Shown in pieces: positions 63,522-64,000 of a DNA stretch of 64,000 nt. How positions within the stretch are numbered: position 1 is the stretch's first letter; each line of letters starts with the position of its first letter. A model generated the notes under the pieces. That model was not told the origin of the DNA and made no database searches. It was given only the letters and a program-made list of their open reading frames with translations. The DNA is from Myxococcus qinghaiensis (GTDB taxonomy: Bacteria > Myxococcota > Myxococcia > Myxococcales > Myxococcaceae). Location: assembly GCF_024198215.1 (NCBI RefSeq), contig NZ_JAKCFA010000004.1, positions 1 to 64,000 of the forward strand. The letters are read 5' to 3'. The translations under genes and the position numbers were made by a program.

Positions 63522-64000
63522 CCACCGACACCCTCCAGGAACTGACGCGCCGCCCGTACGCGGCCGGCTTCGTCTCCGCGGTGGAGGCGGACACCTTCCC
63601 GCCGGGGCTGAACGAGGACGTCATCCGCGCGCTGTCGGAGAAGAAGGGCGAGCCTCCCTTCCTGCTCGAGTGGCGCCTGAAGTCCTACCGCCACTGGCTC
63701 ACGCTGCGCGAGCCCACGTGGCAGGCCGTCACGTACAAGCCCATCGACTACCAGGCCATCAGCTACTACTCGGCGCCCCGCTTCAAGCCGAAGAAGGACA
63801 GCCTGGACGAGGTGGACCCGGAGATTCTCCGCACCTACGAGAAGCTGGGCATCCCCCTGGTGGAGCAGCAGCGGCTGCAGAACGTCGCAGTGGACGCCGT
63901 GTTCGACTCGGTGTCCGTGGCCACGACGTTCAAGGACAAGCTGGCCAAGGCGGGCGTCATCTTCTGCTCGTTCTCGGAGGCCGTGCGCGAGCACCCGGAG
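63518..64000 (+). CDS. sufB: Fe-S cluster assembly protein SufB, partial
   Basis: The first 161 codons of SufB, cut by the window edge. It starts MTTDTLQELTRRPYAAGFVS, then has the SufB features LNEDVIRALSEKKGEPPFLLEWRLKSY, YKPIDYQAISYYSAPRFKPK and SLDEVDPEILRTYEKLGIPL. SufB is the scaffold of the SufBCD iron-sulfur assembly complex; its cluster-building Cys lie further downstream than this fragment. AGGAG upstream of ATG 63518. Confidence 0.93.
   Translation, partial: MTTDTLQELTRRPYAAGFVSAVEADTFPPGLNEDVIRALSEKKGEPPFLLEWRLKSYRHWLTLREPTWQAVTYKPIDYQAISYYSAPRFKPKKDSLDEVDPEILRTYEKLGIPLVEQQRLQNVAVDAVFDSVSVATTFKDKLAKAGVIFCSFSEAVREHPE

Overview
The window is high-GC (about 70 percent by eye), densely coded DNA with no RNA gene, IS element, prophage or CRISPR array that I could recognise. 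It looks like a member of the Myxococcaceae (Myxococcus, Corallococcus or a relative). Evidence: a MYXO-CTERM sorting tail on a 1428-residue lipoprotein, many lipoproteins, an NtrC-type regulator paired with its kinase, PATAN/DUF4388 and GspE-N-domain proteins, an Imm11-type immunity protein, and a split acyl-CoA carboxylase of myxobacterial type.

Layout. 1-4.3 kb: two small exported proteins on the minus strand and a secreted HExxHxxGxxH metalloprotease. 4.4-13.2 kb: biotin carboxyl carrier protein and biotin carboxylase in one operon, a giant MYXO-CTERM repeat lipoprotein, a hypothetical gene, and the carboxyltransferase subunit of the same carboxylase type. 13.3-18.5 kb: a Coq4-family protein, a site-2 protease with CBS domains, a LamG protein and two unknowns. 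18.7-25.4 kb: a 1027-residue methyltransferase-aminotransferase fusion that reads like plant methionine S-methyltransferase, a PRMT-like methyltransferase, a Cys-rich exported protein and a WS/DGAT acyltransferase. 25.4-28.3 kb: an NtrC regulator and its histidine kinase. 29.1-34.9 kb: a GspE-N/HEAT protein and a zinc-ribbon/RDD membrane protein, both with long Pro/Ala linkers, then a GlsB-type membrane protein and RsmE. 35-40.5 kb: a class III nucleotide cyclase, two tandem Mpo1/DUF962-like membrane proteins, an AraC regulator, a DUF1993 protein and a DUF457 membrane hydrolase. 40.6-46.2 kb: PrmA, two lipoproteins, an isolated Imm11 protein and a double M16 peptidase. 46.4-52.7 kb: a probable four-gene operon (giant coiled coil, HemW, TPR membrane protein, PATAN/TPR protein).

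53.0-61.6 kb is the most striking region. Two tandem cassettes encode Tad/Flp-type pseudopilins in the order TadE-like, TadG-like, TadE/F-like, (an extra protein in copy 1 only), Flp pilin. Genes overlap by start/stop codons, and matching proteins have class IVb prepilin motifs. No Tad ATPase, secretin, platform protein or peptidase lies in the window, so these would have to be served by machinery elsewhere. The window ends with a LivK-type binding protein and the start of a suf operon: an Rrf2 regulator with three cysteines, overlapping the start of sufB and preceded by an IscR-like operator.

Starts were chosen by reading the codons and upstream bases; several are GTG or TTG. Family assignments rest on motifs read by eye, not on searches.
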